Of a stretch of 64,000 nt of DNA, positions 45,305 to 59,200 are shown piece by piece. Positions within the stretch are counted from its first letter, which is position 1, and every line of letters begins with the position of its first letter. Location: NCBI GenBank assembly GCA_030248295.1, contig JASANH010000997.1:62001-126000 (forward strand), in the 5' to 3' direction. Source of the DNA: Mesodorylaimus sp. YZB2_4 (Eukaryota > Nematoda > Enoplea > Dorylaimida > Dorylaimidae). Under the pieces are notes generated by a model. It was not told the DNA's origin and did no database searches. It was given only the letters and a program-made list of their open reading frames with translations. Position numbers and translations under genes: made by a program.

Positions 45305-46678
45305 ATGGCGGACGCTGAGACCGTGAAGAAGATCGAAGAAGGCTTCAAGACGCTGCAAAACGCTAAGGACTGCCAGTCGCTGCTCAAGAAATACCTGACG
45401 GCCGATGTGTTGGCGAAACTGAAGGGCCGAAAGACGAAACTGGGCGCCACCCTGTTGGACGTCATCCAGTCGGGTAAGTGCGGTTGGCTCTGGGGACGGG
45501 CCTTCGAACAGGGACACTCCTCATTGGCTGTCACGATTTAGGAGTGAAGAACCTGGACAGCGGCGTCGGCGTGTACGCTCCGGACGCGGAGGCCTACACG
45601 ACGTTCAAAGAACTCTTCGACCCGATCATTCAAGACTACCACGGCGGATTCAAACCGACCGATCGTCAGCCTGCCACCGATCTCGGCGAATCGCGCATCG
45701 GCGAACTCAAGGACCTCGATCCCGAGAAAAAGTTCATCATCTCGACCCGAATCCGATGCGGCCGCTCGCTCGCCGGCTACCCCTTCAACCCGTGTCTCAC
45801 CGAAGCCGTAAGTGCACTCTTCTTTTCAGTAGGCTGAGGGAGCCATGACAGACTGCGCCTTCCTTGCAGAACTACAAGGAGATGGAAGCCAAGGTGAAGA
45901 AGATCTTCGAGAACATCCCGGACCCCGAGCTGCAAGGCACCTACTACCCGTTGACTGGCATGACCAAGGAAGTGCAGAATCAGCTGATCGCCGACCACTT
46001 CCTCTTCAAGGAAGGAGACAGGTGAGTGCTCTCTCCTCGCTCCCCACCCGAGCCACGGCAACCCGCCATTCCAGGTTCCTGCAAGCCGCCAACGCCTGTC
46101 GCTACTGGCCGAACGGACGCGGCATCTTCCACAACAAGAACAAGACCTTCCTGGTCTGGGTCAACGAAGAAGATCATCTGCGCATCATCAGCATGCAGGA
46201 GGGCGGCGATGTCGGAAAGGTGCTCGACCGTCTGATTCGGGTAAGCCATTGTCGTTCGCTGCCTTGCCTCCTTAACTAAGCTTCTCGACCTTGTCAGGGC
46301 GTGAAAATCATTGAAAAGCAGGCACCGTTCTCGCGCGACGATCGTCTGGGGTGGCTGACGTTCTGCCCGACCAATCTGGGAACGACCGTTCGCGCCTCGG
46401 TCCACATCAAGATTCCCAAAGTGTCCGCCCGGCCGGACTTCAAGAAGATCTGCGCCGACATGAAACTGCAAATCCGAGGTGAGTGCGCCCAGACTGGCTC
46501 TTGCCCTGATCGCAAGTGAGGAATCCTCGTTGCAGGCATCCACGGCGAGCACAGCGAAACCGAAGGCGGCGTGTACGACGTGTCGAACAAGGCTCGTTTG
46601 GGGCTGACCGAGTTCCAGGCCGTCAAGATGATGTACGACGGGGTGAAGAAGCTGATCGAAATGGAGAAGAGCGGTTGA
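45305..46678 (+). CDS. Arginine kinase
   Basis: Six exons: 45305-45473, 45542-45807, 45870-46021, 46075-46240, 46298-46478 and 46536-46678, giving 358 aa, the usual monomer length. The N-terminal helical domain includes the guanidino-specificity loop region ([15 protein letters not shown]). The catalytic domain has [10 protein letters not shown], then [19 protein letters not shown] with the conserved Glu pair. The reactive-Cys signature is [19 protein letters not shown], and [13 protein letters not shown] forms the flexible loop. It phosphorylates arginine with ATP to buffer energy in muscle, neurons and sperm. Introns are 48-68 bp. The exons are markedly more G/C-ending in codon use than nearby genes, which fits high expression. 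Confidence 0.97.
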
Positions 46679-47499
46679 GGGCGAGCAAGCCAGTGACGAG
46701 CCAGTGATCAGTGATCGTGCTTTTCTAGTGCGGATGTTTGTACCGAATCCTCGAAATGCTTGAACTAAAAACCATGTAGAAAGAGGGCACGCATTTTGCA
46801 GCAGAAGTTGTATGGCAATGTTCGCGAGAACATGGCCTCCACAGGGTTCTCCGGGTCTCGTTGCAAAAAGTCAGAAGTCAACTTGTTTAGGACAAGTTTC
46901 AGGGCAGCCCTGATCGAGGAAGTAACGTTGATTGACGCTTCATCCGCGTTTTTCCTAGCAGACGACACTTTCTGCTTACTGCTGCGAGTTGTCCTGACCA
47001 GCATTTCACCTGTTCCTTGCAGCATGTGCAGCTGTTGTCACGAGTTGCATTGTCCTGACTTACTGTAAACACAACGCCATCCTGGTTGTGCCAGCTAATA
47101 AGTGGCGGCTGGAAAGTGTGGTATTCCCACTAATGGTCTGGTCGAGGGTGTTAGTAAGATATGTGCACACCTGAGTTCTTTTCCGAGGTTTTTTCAGCCC
47201 AGGGTTTGATGTGAGTACACCCCATTTTGCGTGCAATTGGGATATGTGCACACCTTGTGATAACGAGAGCAAACAAACGCAAGGAGGCTTCACATAAGCC
47301 AATTATCAAGGAGGCAAAGAGTGAAGGGCGACAAATGAAGGATTATGCTCGGCTTGCTGGAGTCATCACTCAAAGATGGCTCAGGATTCTGCGCTTTGAG
47401 GTTGCAATGCGAGTGATCAGGCATCAATAGAATTTTCCAATGATCGCGGATTGCAAATCACTCTCCATGGGAGCCACTGCCTGAGCATTTTTCTGAATA

Positions 47500-47841
47500 T
47501 CAGACGCGTTTGACGAATTCCATGGCCAGCTGCCTTCTCAAGTAGTGTTGGCGATAATATGGGCGCAACACACTCTGGCACAGGATAAGACAAACTGACA
47601 CAAACTTTGCAGACTCTGGGTCATACCACATCCTACCATATGCTAATGCTTGGATTGCGAAGAAGTATGTTTCGATTGGAGAAACTATTTCTGTGATGTC
47701 TGCAAGATGGCGATCAAGGCCGCACACGTGAGCGGCCCTGGGGCAAAATCCAGATCGACCAGAGCTTGAGGTGACGCAAACGGCAATATCATCACGGGCG
47801 ATCACTGTAAGGAGATCGGGGGTGGAGACGGAAACGGACAT
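47500..47841 (-). CDS. Possible small ORF, unknown
   Basis: An ATG-initiated 113-aa frame with no stop and mixed composition (IEIVSPIETYFF-like hydrophobic and Arg/Tyr-rich C-terminus LRPYYRQHYLRRQLAMEF). No family was recognised. It may be a fragment of a mobile element or chance. Confidence 0.15.
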   Translation of the reverse strand: MSVSVSTPDLLTVIARDDIAVCVTSSSGRSGFCPRAAHVCGLDRHLADITEIVSPIETYFFAIQALAYGRMWYDPESAKFVSVCLILCQSVLRPYYRQHYLRRQLAMEFVKRV

Positions 47842-48201
47842 TGGGGGGAGACTAGAGAATTCTGTAACTCCTACAATATGATTGCGCGAACACTCAACGC
47901 ATCAAAGCTCACAGGGTTCACGTCTTTACAATATAAGGCAAAAAAGTATTCCGGCACTTCTCACTCTTGGAGCTTACGGTGGCCGAATGGATCAAGGCGA
48001 ACGAATTCAAATCTAGCAACGTGTACTGTCGAAAATCAAGCGAGGTCAATTCCCAACGTCGCGTAAAGGTTTTCCCTGCAGAGATGGCCATTATTTTATG
48101 CTGCCGCGTAGGCATGTTAATTAAAACTATCCTTGCCCGCAATGTGCAAAACTCATGATCTCCAGTAATGAGAGCGTAAAAGTGTTGTGCAGGGTTTGTC
48201 T

Positions 48202-48246
48202 CATGGCTGTACTCTATGGTACTATATACCATATAGTACAGCCATG
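48202..48246. repeat. 45-bp near-perfect palindrome
   Basis: Starts CATGGCTGTACT and ends AGTACAGCCATG. The inner sequence (CTATGGTACTATATACCATAT) is also nearly self-complementary, leaving only about one mismatched pair. It would form a long hairpin in RNA or a cruciform in DNA. It sits alone in intergenic DNA. Confidence 0.85.
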
Positions 48247-50220
48247 GTTCGTCTGACATTTTCATAATCCCTAACTTGTGTTGCTTCTCAAAAAGGGCAT
48301 CCTCTTTTTGCCCGCTTTTTTCACGTCAGCAGGTCACCGCAACGTTTGGTTTTCTAACCATGAACCCAAATGCCAGAGCCGAATTCCAGATTTCAGTTTC
48401 CACGTTCGAACCCCGTCGGCGAGCTAAGGTGGATGTGATGAAGAGGCAGATCGGCGATCGATCCTTCGCACAAAGCCGCAGTTCGAAGCGTTGCTCGTAT
48501 CTGATTGCTCCAGACCCAGACTCAATATACAGTCGGATTTAATGATTTCAAGCACTGCTCACCCTACTGTGCCTCAGGCGCTTTGGCCACAGCTAGTTGC
48601 CGATTTCTTGATTATAAGAAGAGCACATGAGAGACAGAAGGGCGAAGAACATGGAAAGGCATCAAACAGACCACGCATGCACTGTCACAACATGATGGTA
48701 TTGGTATTGGTGCCGGAGGATTCAGTTTCTGCCTCGGTCTCTTAGCTTTTCACTTGATCTTCCTTCTCCGTCTTCTCTTTACTCTACTTTGACCTCTTCT
48801 TCTTGGAGCCACCCGATTTCTTCAGCCTGATCACTTGGCGAACCGCATTCGACGCGGACGCGGCCGGCGTCTTCCAGAACTCCAGAACAGAACTCCTCCA
48901 GAACAGAACTCCTTCCAGAACTCCTCTGATTCTGTAATGCAAAGGCTGACCTGAACAGAGGCCTGCGGGGCGACATGCAAGAGACCCCACACAAAGCAAG
49001 CCTATTGAATACGAATGTGGGAAGTGCGCCGACCCTCACCCCGCCCCTGGCCCCGCAATCAAACGACTTACAATACCATGGAGTTGTATGGCATTGACGC
49101 GACCAGCACAGCAATTAGTCGCCACGGTTTGCGAACGTGCCAGCAGCTGCACGGCTCTGTACAGTAAATCTTCCCCATCCGATAAACCTCCATGCCCGTT
49201 TCCGTCACCTCTAACTCGCGCTCATCACTCATTTTTTCCCAAACATTTACTCATACCCGACTTTGGGGCGGTACGTGTATACGTCTCACACACATGGCGT
49301 GGTCCAACACTCCTTGATCTTCGACGATATGCCTCGAAGTGCAGCTGCATAACTTCGTTCTAGCTGGATACAACCAAAGAATCAATCACTCTGGTGCCGA
49401 GTTGGCCACTCGAAGTTCCTGCAGTCCCTCAATGCCACTGAACTGCAGCCAAGTCCCAGTCTTATTAGCATGGCTGTCGGTGTGCCTTTAGTTTGCTGAT
49501 CATGGTGGTCAAGCCACGAAGTGCACCCAGAGACGTAGGCAACAAGCACACGCGACACCAGATGCCAGTATATTCTTAAAGCCAGTACAGCATAGATTAC
49601 AAAAGAGAATAGCGAGAAGCATAGCTCCAACAAATTATCAGATTGTCATCAAAATACAAAGACCTGCCCTGCCACCTCCACAACCTCGCAGCAGTACAGG
49701 CTGACAGGCGGCTTCCTAATTCATCCAAACTCGCAATATGTTCAAGCTCGTATTTGACGATGATAATTCCACAATCATGCCGATCTCAAATCCCAAAAGA
49801 AAACCAACCAAGTGCATGAAAACAGCGACTAAACTGGACAGGTAATCTAGTAAAGGGATACGCACTAATACACGTCACAAACGCGTGCGTAGTTTCAAAG
49901 TGAAATTCATAAGCCCAGCAGAGTATGTTCTCCTAATAGCAACCAATTAACGCCGCTCACCCGAATCCCGCTTACTCGCCTTACTTCCATTTACACCCTC
50001 GCCACTTAGCCTCGAACCTGATCAGGTATTACATCACTGCTAAGTGAAGTTAGCCAGTCTTACCATCCACCATAAACCATACAGGACTCCATCGTAGACC
50101 TCTAAAGCCTATTACATCATATATGCATACAGGTACGAGGTTTGTAAGAACTTATTGCCTTTCACCCCGGGTCCTACTCAATCCAAAAATACAAAGAACA
50201 GTTGCCTTTTCAAGAAGGCT

Positions 50221-53200
50221 CTACACTTTTTCGACGTCCCAACTGCCCACCTCGTAGTCGTACAGCAGCGTTCCATTCTGAACCGCTTTGCTATTGTGTT
50301 CGTCGTAAGGGCGATCGCCACGGCAACCGTTTCCACTCAACAAAATATCAGGACGATATCGATTGGCATTATTGTTCCCATTCTTCCCGGTCTTCTCTCC
50401 ATTGAGGTCTGCGTTCAACAACATCTTCGTTTGCTCGTATCGATAGTGATTGCGATCGTCGACAATGGTCGGCATCGATTTGGCTGGATCATAACCGGGA
50501 AAATTCGTCAGGCGGGCCCCGCCGTTGCTAGCGTCTCTTCGGAAAAGGCCGAACCCACCATTTTGATCATGAGAATGCTGCCGACTTCGTTTTCGGTACC
50601 AGCACACGAGCAGAATCAGGGCTATCAATATGGCACATACGCCCGCCAGGCATGACAGCAACACCAAGCTCGTTTGTGGGCTGCCATTATTTGAGCCTGA
50701 AACGACAAAACTAGCCTCAATTCGGGCCGTAACTCATACACGGAAATGTTTCATCAACAAAATCAGTCCATCATGAAGCTGATGGACCGTTAGACTAGTC
50801 ATGAAGTATGTTTTACCCTCCTGGTTCGGAAGGCCAGCCCTATTGGTTACGGCGGCCAAAGCGGTAAGAAGGGATTCCGTTTTCACACTCGCTAGTCACT
50901 GAGCTCACCTGGCAGTTCGGGCGCGTAAGTGCCACCTGTTGATGGTGCTATCGTTGTCCAGCCTTTCCAATCAGATTCACCGCTTGTGTAATCATCGTCG
51001 TTGCATTGGGGGCAACATTGCCCAGGGATCGGCGTGGCATTGAAACAACGAGGGCATTCGACTTGAGTGCATAACGTCTCGCCATCCCCAATGCAGGAAC
51101 AGTTTCGGCAAGGCCCGTCACGCCACTGCTCGCCGACGCTGTAAACCACGGCGTCACTGAACCTGCACGCGCCGTTTTCCAGGTTTCCTGAAAATTGAAC
51201 CACCTCAATTTTGATCCCAGCCGTTTCCAACAATCAACATTCCTACCTGTACACACTGGGCAGCATTCGTGTTTCACTTGTAGCAGTCGGCCAGTACATC
51301 CGGTCAACGGACACTGCTGTTGGAAACAACTGATTTGACTGTCACGGCACATACACGACACGCACGGTGACGCTTTCCAAATCGATCCATCCGCATACGC
51401 CGAAGCCGCAGATGGTGACTGACAGAACGTCACGTTCTCCAATGCGCCTAATTCTGGCAAACCTAAAAAATGGTTTCTGTCATTTTCGAAGACGCTCCCA
51501 ATCACTCCATATTTGTCACTTACTCAAATCCTCACATACTGGACAACACTGCCCCTTGGGTACCTTCGGATTACGACAAGGCGCCGGTGGACACAGCTTC
51601 TTGTGGCAGAGCACGTGACCGATGTGGCACGTGCATCGAACACACGGCTCCAAATCCCAATATTCTCCTTCCACATACGATCGTCCGCTACCTGGAGCGT
51701 GACACACTAGACGTTGCACTAATCCCTCTTGACTAGAGCCTGAAACAAACGCATCACTTATGCTCACACATCCAGCCATCCACCTCTTTTCAAAATACCG
51801 GAACATCTCGGACAGCACTCTCCGTCTTCGAAGATAGGATCTGTACAGTTGAGCGGCGGACAGGCCAGCAACGAACAGTACTCGAGGCCGTTGTCACAAT
51901 AGCAGTGTCGACAACCATCGAACCACCACTCGCCGTGATCGCGAATACCACCCGCCATCGAATGACAGGCGGAGAGATCGACAGGGGAAGAGGAAAGATC
52001 ATTAGACTGAGAGCCAACGCCAGCATAATCCGGCTTTGACGCAGACGATTCCAATTTAGCTCCTACAAAGAACACATCTCATCACTACCCCACCGTAGCG
52101 AACAGTATTCCACTCACCTTTGCATTTACAAATGGCGCACCCGTAGATATTTGTTTGGAAACCGTGTAGACAATGCTTATAGCACTGATGAATTGGAGGA
52201 CATCCCTTGCACTTGCAACTCGGACAGCCATTCGCGTCGTGCTCGTATCCATGCGCACATTTCTTCGAGCAACTGATTCCGTCGAACGAGCTGCAATTGC
52301 GTCTAGACGATGATATCGATTGAGACGGCTCGATGGTCGATGTCTGATCGTAACGGTCGCGTTCGACGGAAGAGATGTCTGAAAACCATACTATTATAAT
52401 TCCAAACACAACATGCTCAGAGAAGCACAGAACTGCAATACAAAGGACTCTTCTAAAACATCTGCAACATTAAAGTTCAACAACACAAACCCACCGCTTT
52501 GACATTCGCAAAGAAAGCAACCACGGTCGTTGCGTTTGAATCCATATTCGCACCGTAACGGGCACAGCTCTATGCTCGGACATACTTGCGGCAGCGTTAT
52601 AATTAGCGGTTCTAAAGCGGTAAGCGAGGCCCATTATGGCTAAGCCAGCGCTATGAAAAGGTCAAGCCTCTACTTACTGTCACATTTCGGGCAACACTCG
52701 CCAGCCACTTTCACCGGATGATCACACTCGACTTTGCACAACTGCTTTTGGCACACCACTTGCCCATTAGCTTCGCACGAGCATGTCGTGCAATCGTCCT
52801 TTTGCCACTCATCAGTCACATTGTGAACTTCACCGTCTTCCGACGTGCAACCTGCAACAAGTTCTTCAATTATGTCAATACTCTAGTGTTCGACCGGGGC
52901 CCCGATCCCCGATCTCGTCCCCGCCACCGAAAAAAATGTGTCGGGGATTCACCCCCGAAAACTTTCTCGCCTTCGACAATTGAAAAGACCCACTAAACGC
53001 AGCGTAAGCATTGTGCGCGATGTTGTGAGATTTATAAAAAATACTATGCGGTCTGCGTGGTGTGACGACTTGTGCAATGCGCATGTATTGGCCATTGGGA
53101 TCAGGTCAGTACTGGTACTATCTTTTTTCTTTGGGAATGTTCACGCGGCTTATGCGGCACATGGAGAGCGTGTATATTCTTAAAGAAGACAGTCATAATT

Positions 53201-56200
53201 GGGCCCAGCTAACTAGTTGTCTGTCGATGCTGTACTTTTCCCTGAATAAATGTCCAAAGCGTCCTCATATTTTGACAAAGTTAACAAGAAATTTTCAGGG
53301 AGCAAAATTTATAATGAAAACTTTGACATCATTTATAATTCTGAGGCGCTAAAAGAGATCGACATGCAAAAGCTTCGTCAAGTTCCTTACTGATGGTGTT
53401 CTTGTCTCCGCTAATCCGCAATAGATTTATGGTATATCTTAAGGCTTCTTGTAAAAAATGCAGGGTAAACTTCATGAAGTTTTTAGAACATGTCAAGAAA
53501 CATGTCAGCAAACTTTGAACTCAGGAAGCTTTTTTCTCATCCCCGTCCCCGCCGGGGTTATCTCCAGCCCCGAAAGACCCCGATGGCCATCCGTCCCCGC
53601 CCCCGTCCCCGAAAAAATCACCCCCGGTCGAACGCTACAATACTCCCAGCTAGCTTATGCATTACTGCCGAGCTAGACTGCTTGTTCCTCGACTTACCAA
53701 CACACACTGGACAGCACTCGCCCTCGGGTACGATCATGCGAGTACATGTCGACAATGCGCATTCCATTTTTCGACACAAATTCACCCCATCTTTGCATGT
53801 GCATTCTATGCAAGCACTCGGGCGCCACGTCTCGCCATCCTTGTACTTTTGCTCTTCATATTCGCACGTGGTCGGTCGTCGTTTAACGGTATCTAAAGTG
53901 GCGTAAAAAAACAAAATTTCATAAGAATCGATTAGATAAGAGCTCGCCCGCACAACTTGAATACAGTTTACTTAGCATAATCGCCTTCTAAAATTGCACT
54001 CTTATCTGTGTATTCTCACTTCGATGCACATTCGTGACCCTAATTCGTCTATTTTCTTTTAAAATTTTGCACAACACTTTCCCACGCAAAGTTTTTCTTA
54101 CTCTTTCATGCGTATCACATTCACTAAGTAAATTTCATCCAGTTTCCTCCCCATTTATATATTAACCCCGCTAAGATTGTTTTCCTTGGCCGCCCACCCA
54201 GACATTGTAGAAAACGAACTTTCCTCCGACCATTAACGCACGAAAAACATCGCCCACCAAATTTCAAACAAAACGAAAAATCCCGTCAATCAATCGCCGC
54301 CTAAAGAAACGACCGTCCTCCAAACATTAGAACCACCCAACCGACACGGTGACAATGTGCAAACAAACCAAAACGTTATTTTTCAAAAATTCAAGGACAA
54401 AGAGCAGCCTGGTGAACTGGTACATCGCGTCTAAGCCAAATCACACACCAAATTTCTCACCCGAGCTCCCCCTGAATATACCATACTCGTTTGACACAAA
54501 AAGCCCCGACAGATGCAAGTTCTCCGAGCGTGCCCTCGATCAGCCGCGCATACGCACTTTAGCTTTGCACAAACCTAATTTTTAGCCACCCCTTAATGGA
54601 CTTTGCGAACTATGTTCACCTCATCAGTACTCACCGCCTGACCCATGTTCCGCATAAAATGTTCACAACTCCCTTTCTAACGTCGAATTCAAAATGAACT
54701 CCCGAAAGAATGTGACATCACCCACATCTGATACTTACTGTATTCCTCAACGCATTCGAATTCGTCGCAACAAGCTCCTGGTAAGCCAGATCCTTTCTTG
54801 CGCACGATTAGGCGAAAACCATTGGCGCAATTGGCTGGTCGACAAAGTCCAGGACGACAACGACATTCGTCTTTGACAGGACAACAACGATCCTTGCCGT
54901 GAATAGTCAACGGTCGAAAGCTGTCCGGCGGACAATCGTCATCGTTTTTCCCATCTTCACCTTCGCCCGCCATTGCCGCATCGATTCCCGTCTCAGTCAC
55001 GGTTGGACAAATGAAGCCGCTGCATTCATCGCCTGTCAGATAAAATATTCCATTTTACGTTTAGCCATAAGCTAAGCATGCATACCTCTCGAATGACATT
55101 CATAAATATCGCAACATGATCCCGGCTTTCCCGTAGCTTTTCTCGTCAGAACCAAATCGCTCCCGTGAGGACACGTTTTTAAAGCGCCCTTACTCGGACA
55201 CGCCTACAAGAGAAGACCCCTCGTCAACTTTGACTAATGTAATCTCAAATCGCAAATTTCCAACTTACGTCTGCTAAGCATTGACACAGGCCGGCTTTTT
55301 GACAACAATCTGGCGGCTCTGGTGGTGGCGCTGGAACGAAGACGGAATCCGGCGGGCAGTGCGGTTGAAATACGACGTTGCACTTGGCTTTTAGACAGTC
55401 GTGTTGCCACATTGCTGCAAAAATAGAAATGTTACAATACCCTGTCCTAGCACAACCCATTTTATACAAATCCCACGGGACGCGTATGTCGCCAGGACAA
55501 TAATTGATAGCTATTTTCATGCCGAGCAAAGGAAAAACGGCTCGGCCAAATGCGCCCCTAAAAGCTAGTCTTCCTTCGATGGAGAGCATAGAAAGGTAGC
55601 AGAGCACAGGGTGACCTCTCCAAACCATTTCCTCCATAGAGAACCCTCGCTCGGACCTCCTGAAAGGGCTTCGGACAAAAAGAAGCAACAGAAGTCGCTG
55701 ATGAGAGATGTAAGACGAAAGGGCCCAACAGAGGTCGCGTTAATTACATTTTCCTTTTCGATGGCCAACAACGAGCAGAATCGAAGAATCAAGGCCAAAA
55801 AGGATTCAACGCCAAAGAAGCCCATAAAAATGGCGCCTTCCAAGACACAAATGGCGCACCGTCAGCCAAAATTGGCTTTTCTGCGCCCCGCTTTGGATCA
55901 ATCCGCGTCACGACTAGAGCTCACCAAAACGAGCTTGAAAGAAGCTAGAAGCTCGTCATAAGGGCAGCCGAAAGGGCCGTAGTTGCCCTTGCACGCACAT
56001 TCGGCTAGACATCGTACTTGAAGCGACGACCAATCGAGCCAATATCGGAAAAGGCACGTGCATAACAGCGTCACGTTCGTCCAAGCAGTTGTTCGACGCC
56101 AGCGCTCAATCATCGTCCTTGCATCCACCGCTGCCCCCACCGCCGGATGCTCTTTCGCAATACAGCCAATACTAAATGTAAAAGGCCCCACAAACTCGCC

Positions 56201-59200
56201 TCGTAAATTTTACCGAAAAAACTACCGCAACTATTTAACGCAGGCTGCTGATACGACCTCGCCACCGACGAAAAGACGAGCCATCAGCATGGGTTTTTTG
56301 GTGAAAAAATGGCCAATTGCCAACCTTACACGCGTTTTAGGTCAGCAGTTTTTTCTAAAAACTAATCAAATCTTGTAGACGACAGGCAGTGAATGGGACT
56401 CGATGAACATCAGACGCGACCTCTCCCGAAACCAATCACCAGCAAGTAATAGGCATCATTCGAACACAGCCATTTTTCTTAACCTGGAACTTTATCGACC
56501 ATAAATCATTTCTTTCACGGCTGGCCGGAACACGAGCAACATAGACGAATCATCGTTCACTTGACAGCCTCGACAAAGTACCATTATCCTATCATGCTCG
56601 GATAATATCCAGTGTGCAAAATAGCATCAAACAGCATTGGCCGAAAGGAAGCCTTCAACTTTTTCCACGTCTCGTCCAGCAGACGCCAACATTCTCTTCC
56701 ATGAATAAATCACTAGTCGCCAGAAACGGTTGGTAGCTCGTCGACTGGAAGCCCAAACTGGATGGCACGTTCGACCGCATAATGACCACTCCTACTCATG
56801 TATAAACGGATCAAATACGGCAGATTGGCCATCAACGGCGCCGTCGGGACGGCAACCTCTACAACCTACCCGAATGCCATCCAAAAAACTAACGCGGCAA
56901 GATATCGGCCGAAAATAGCACCTGCCCGTAACTGCCTATACAAGGTCCCTTGAAGGACGAAAAGACACGTTCGTCGCCTTCTTTCAATCACCCAAACCCG
57001 AGTGCCAATATGACCGATTAGCCGCCGCAATTGACTCCAAAAGCGGCGCCACACCGTCCTCCTAATCGTAAAAACTGATCGCACTACTCACTGGACAAGG
57101 ATACAAACAAGATATTCGCAAAGGACACTCGGACACGTTTTACGATTTCGACCCGAAATCAGGGACACGGCAAAGTTTATGATCCTGCACGCAGGATAAT
57201 GCCATCATTGCCCTTTCATGCCCATCATCCGTCAAAGTGTGCCATCGTGGGAAAGGCCAAAGGCGGGTAATCCAATGAAAGCAATGCTCCAAGACACTGA
57301 TCATCTACCTGTCCTGTTCTCAAATAAACCCCGGCCACAAGTCATCAATAATACTGAGACCAAGGCACAGTAGGCCGCAACCATCTTTCCAGCTCCTCGG
57401 CTGTCACTTAGCCATTTATTTCTTTGCCACTATGCAGAACATGGACGATTCGTTCTTCAGCGTTCGGCCTTTTATTGCATCTCGCGCTATCAAAAAAGAA
57501 ATTATTTCTGCCATTAACCTAGCAATGGAATCCCCCTCCAGCCCAAATGCCAGTCAACTTTCGCGCCTACGAGCATGTGGTGGTAACAGTAACAATTTCG
57601 TTTGCAAATGACTTAAAGCTCGCTACCGACGCCCTCTCTCTACTACGCTCCCCCGAGATAGCTCAAGAACCTGGTTAATCTCGATTACAAGACGAGGATC
57701 ATCATATTTTATTGCCTTCGCACCCGTATTCTCACAACACTATAAGCAAACATGTACTTGCCAGGCAGCCTCGACTTCCACGCTTCCTCCACCAATAAAG
57801 ATTATCAAGAAGGAAGTGCCCCTCTGCAACTTATATATCTACCAACTATTATTGCCAGTCCACGCCATCTAGCTACACTGCTTAGAAGCTAAGCGTGGGT
57901 AGCAAATTCCGTTCTTAGTAGAAACGCGCAGGTAAGCTGAAACAGCTCGCCGATCGGTCTCGGTCACGCTGGCAAGTGTACTGTTTGACACGGCAGCTTG
58001 GTTGGAACCTAGCAGAAGTTGTATGCTTGCCAGAATAACGCATCGTCGGCATGGTCTAACTTCCACAACATAAATTAAACTCACGTTTTCCTTGGCCTTC
58101 CAGCCAACTATGCGTCACCAGCGGCCAATAAACGTAAAAGATAGTTTAACGCACACTACACGCCTACCCGCAGACATTTTTCTTCCAAAATTCCTACAGC
58201 GCCCGAAAAGTGAGTGCTAGCAATAAACGTTCGACGAGCGATGGATGGATAATAAAGAAGCTAAAAGATAAGAGCCAAGTTCATAAAAAAGCTCAGTGTG
58301 TAAAGCCTTCGGCATACCTTTGCTACGTTCTTTTAGCACTACTGTCCAAGTAGAAAAAAGCCTCTTGGGCATCCCAGAACGCAACGAAGTAGCCCGTCCC
58401 CACCGGACAGCATGTTACTTTATCGCCCAGCACGATGGTCATACATCAAGAAAGAAAAATTTAGACGGCCCGTTTTTCAAACCGACAAAGCCAATTAATT
58501 CACACTTTCATCATAGTCCGTTCTCACCCCCACCCGCATTGCCTCCCTGACCAGCTGTTGACTAGTAAACAGGGCTCCGTTATTTACGACCGCTAGCTTC
58601 CGCCGCTCCGCCCTCGAGAACAGTTTCGATACTCGGGCCGCCCGGTGGCGACAAACAGTTGGTTGTCCTATTCATTCTTCAGAGCCGCCAAAGCAAATAC
58701 TATCCGAGCGGCCACCCACGACGAGCTCCCTCTCCATGCACCTGTCACTAAACCCTCCCAACTCTGATAACCTACATCAACAAAGTAGACGCCCCTTAGT
58801 CTATGGCACGAACCACATCAAACAGCTGATAACAATCCTCTAAATATCCATCCACTTGCATTGTCCACTAAATGCAAACCTATTCATCAATGCCAACCTA
58901 ACTGACACCAAAAATTCAATTCTCAAAGTGACAACACTTCTAGGGACCAGTTTTTGCAGTTAACGCCCTTCCAATTGTGGGCGACGCAGAATCAACATGC
59001 CCGTACCGTCCATTCGAGGAAAAAATATCTCGGCAAATACAAACTAAACTTTGACACGCCATTATCATTCTTCACTTTCAAGGCCAAACTCACGTAAACT
59101 AGCCCCGCCCGGCCAACCATGAGTCAAGATAGATCGAGCAAAAATCGACATAACAATTCGGCAAACGATGGAACGAGTTTCCATTTCAAACCTAAATAGT

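Larger units (their letters stand above)
46679..50220. other. Intergenic region between arginine kinase and CRIM1 3' ends
   Basis: 3.5 kb between convergent genes. Apart from the long palindrome at 48202 and one unexplained 113-codon minus-strand frame (47500-47841), nothing was recognised. The left part should hold the arginine kinase 3' UTR and the right part that of CRIM1. Confidence 0.45.

Noticed and set aside
45059..45534. Antisense ORFs over arginine kinase exon 1 and upstream
   Set aside because: No family resemblance, and they overlap a certain coding exon in the other strand.
55950..56025. Possible extra CRIM1 exon containing CLAECACKGNYGPFGCPYD
   Set aside because: It has a plausible acceptor and Cys pattern, but no donor gives the phase-1 end needed to join exon 3. 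Only RNA data could rescue it.
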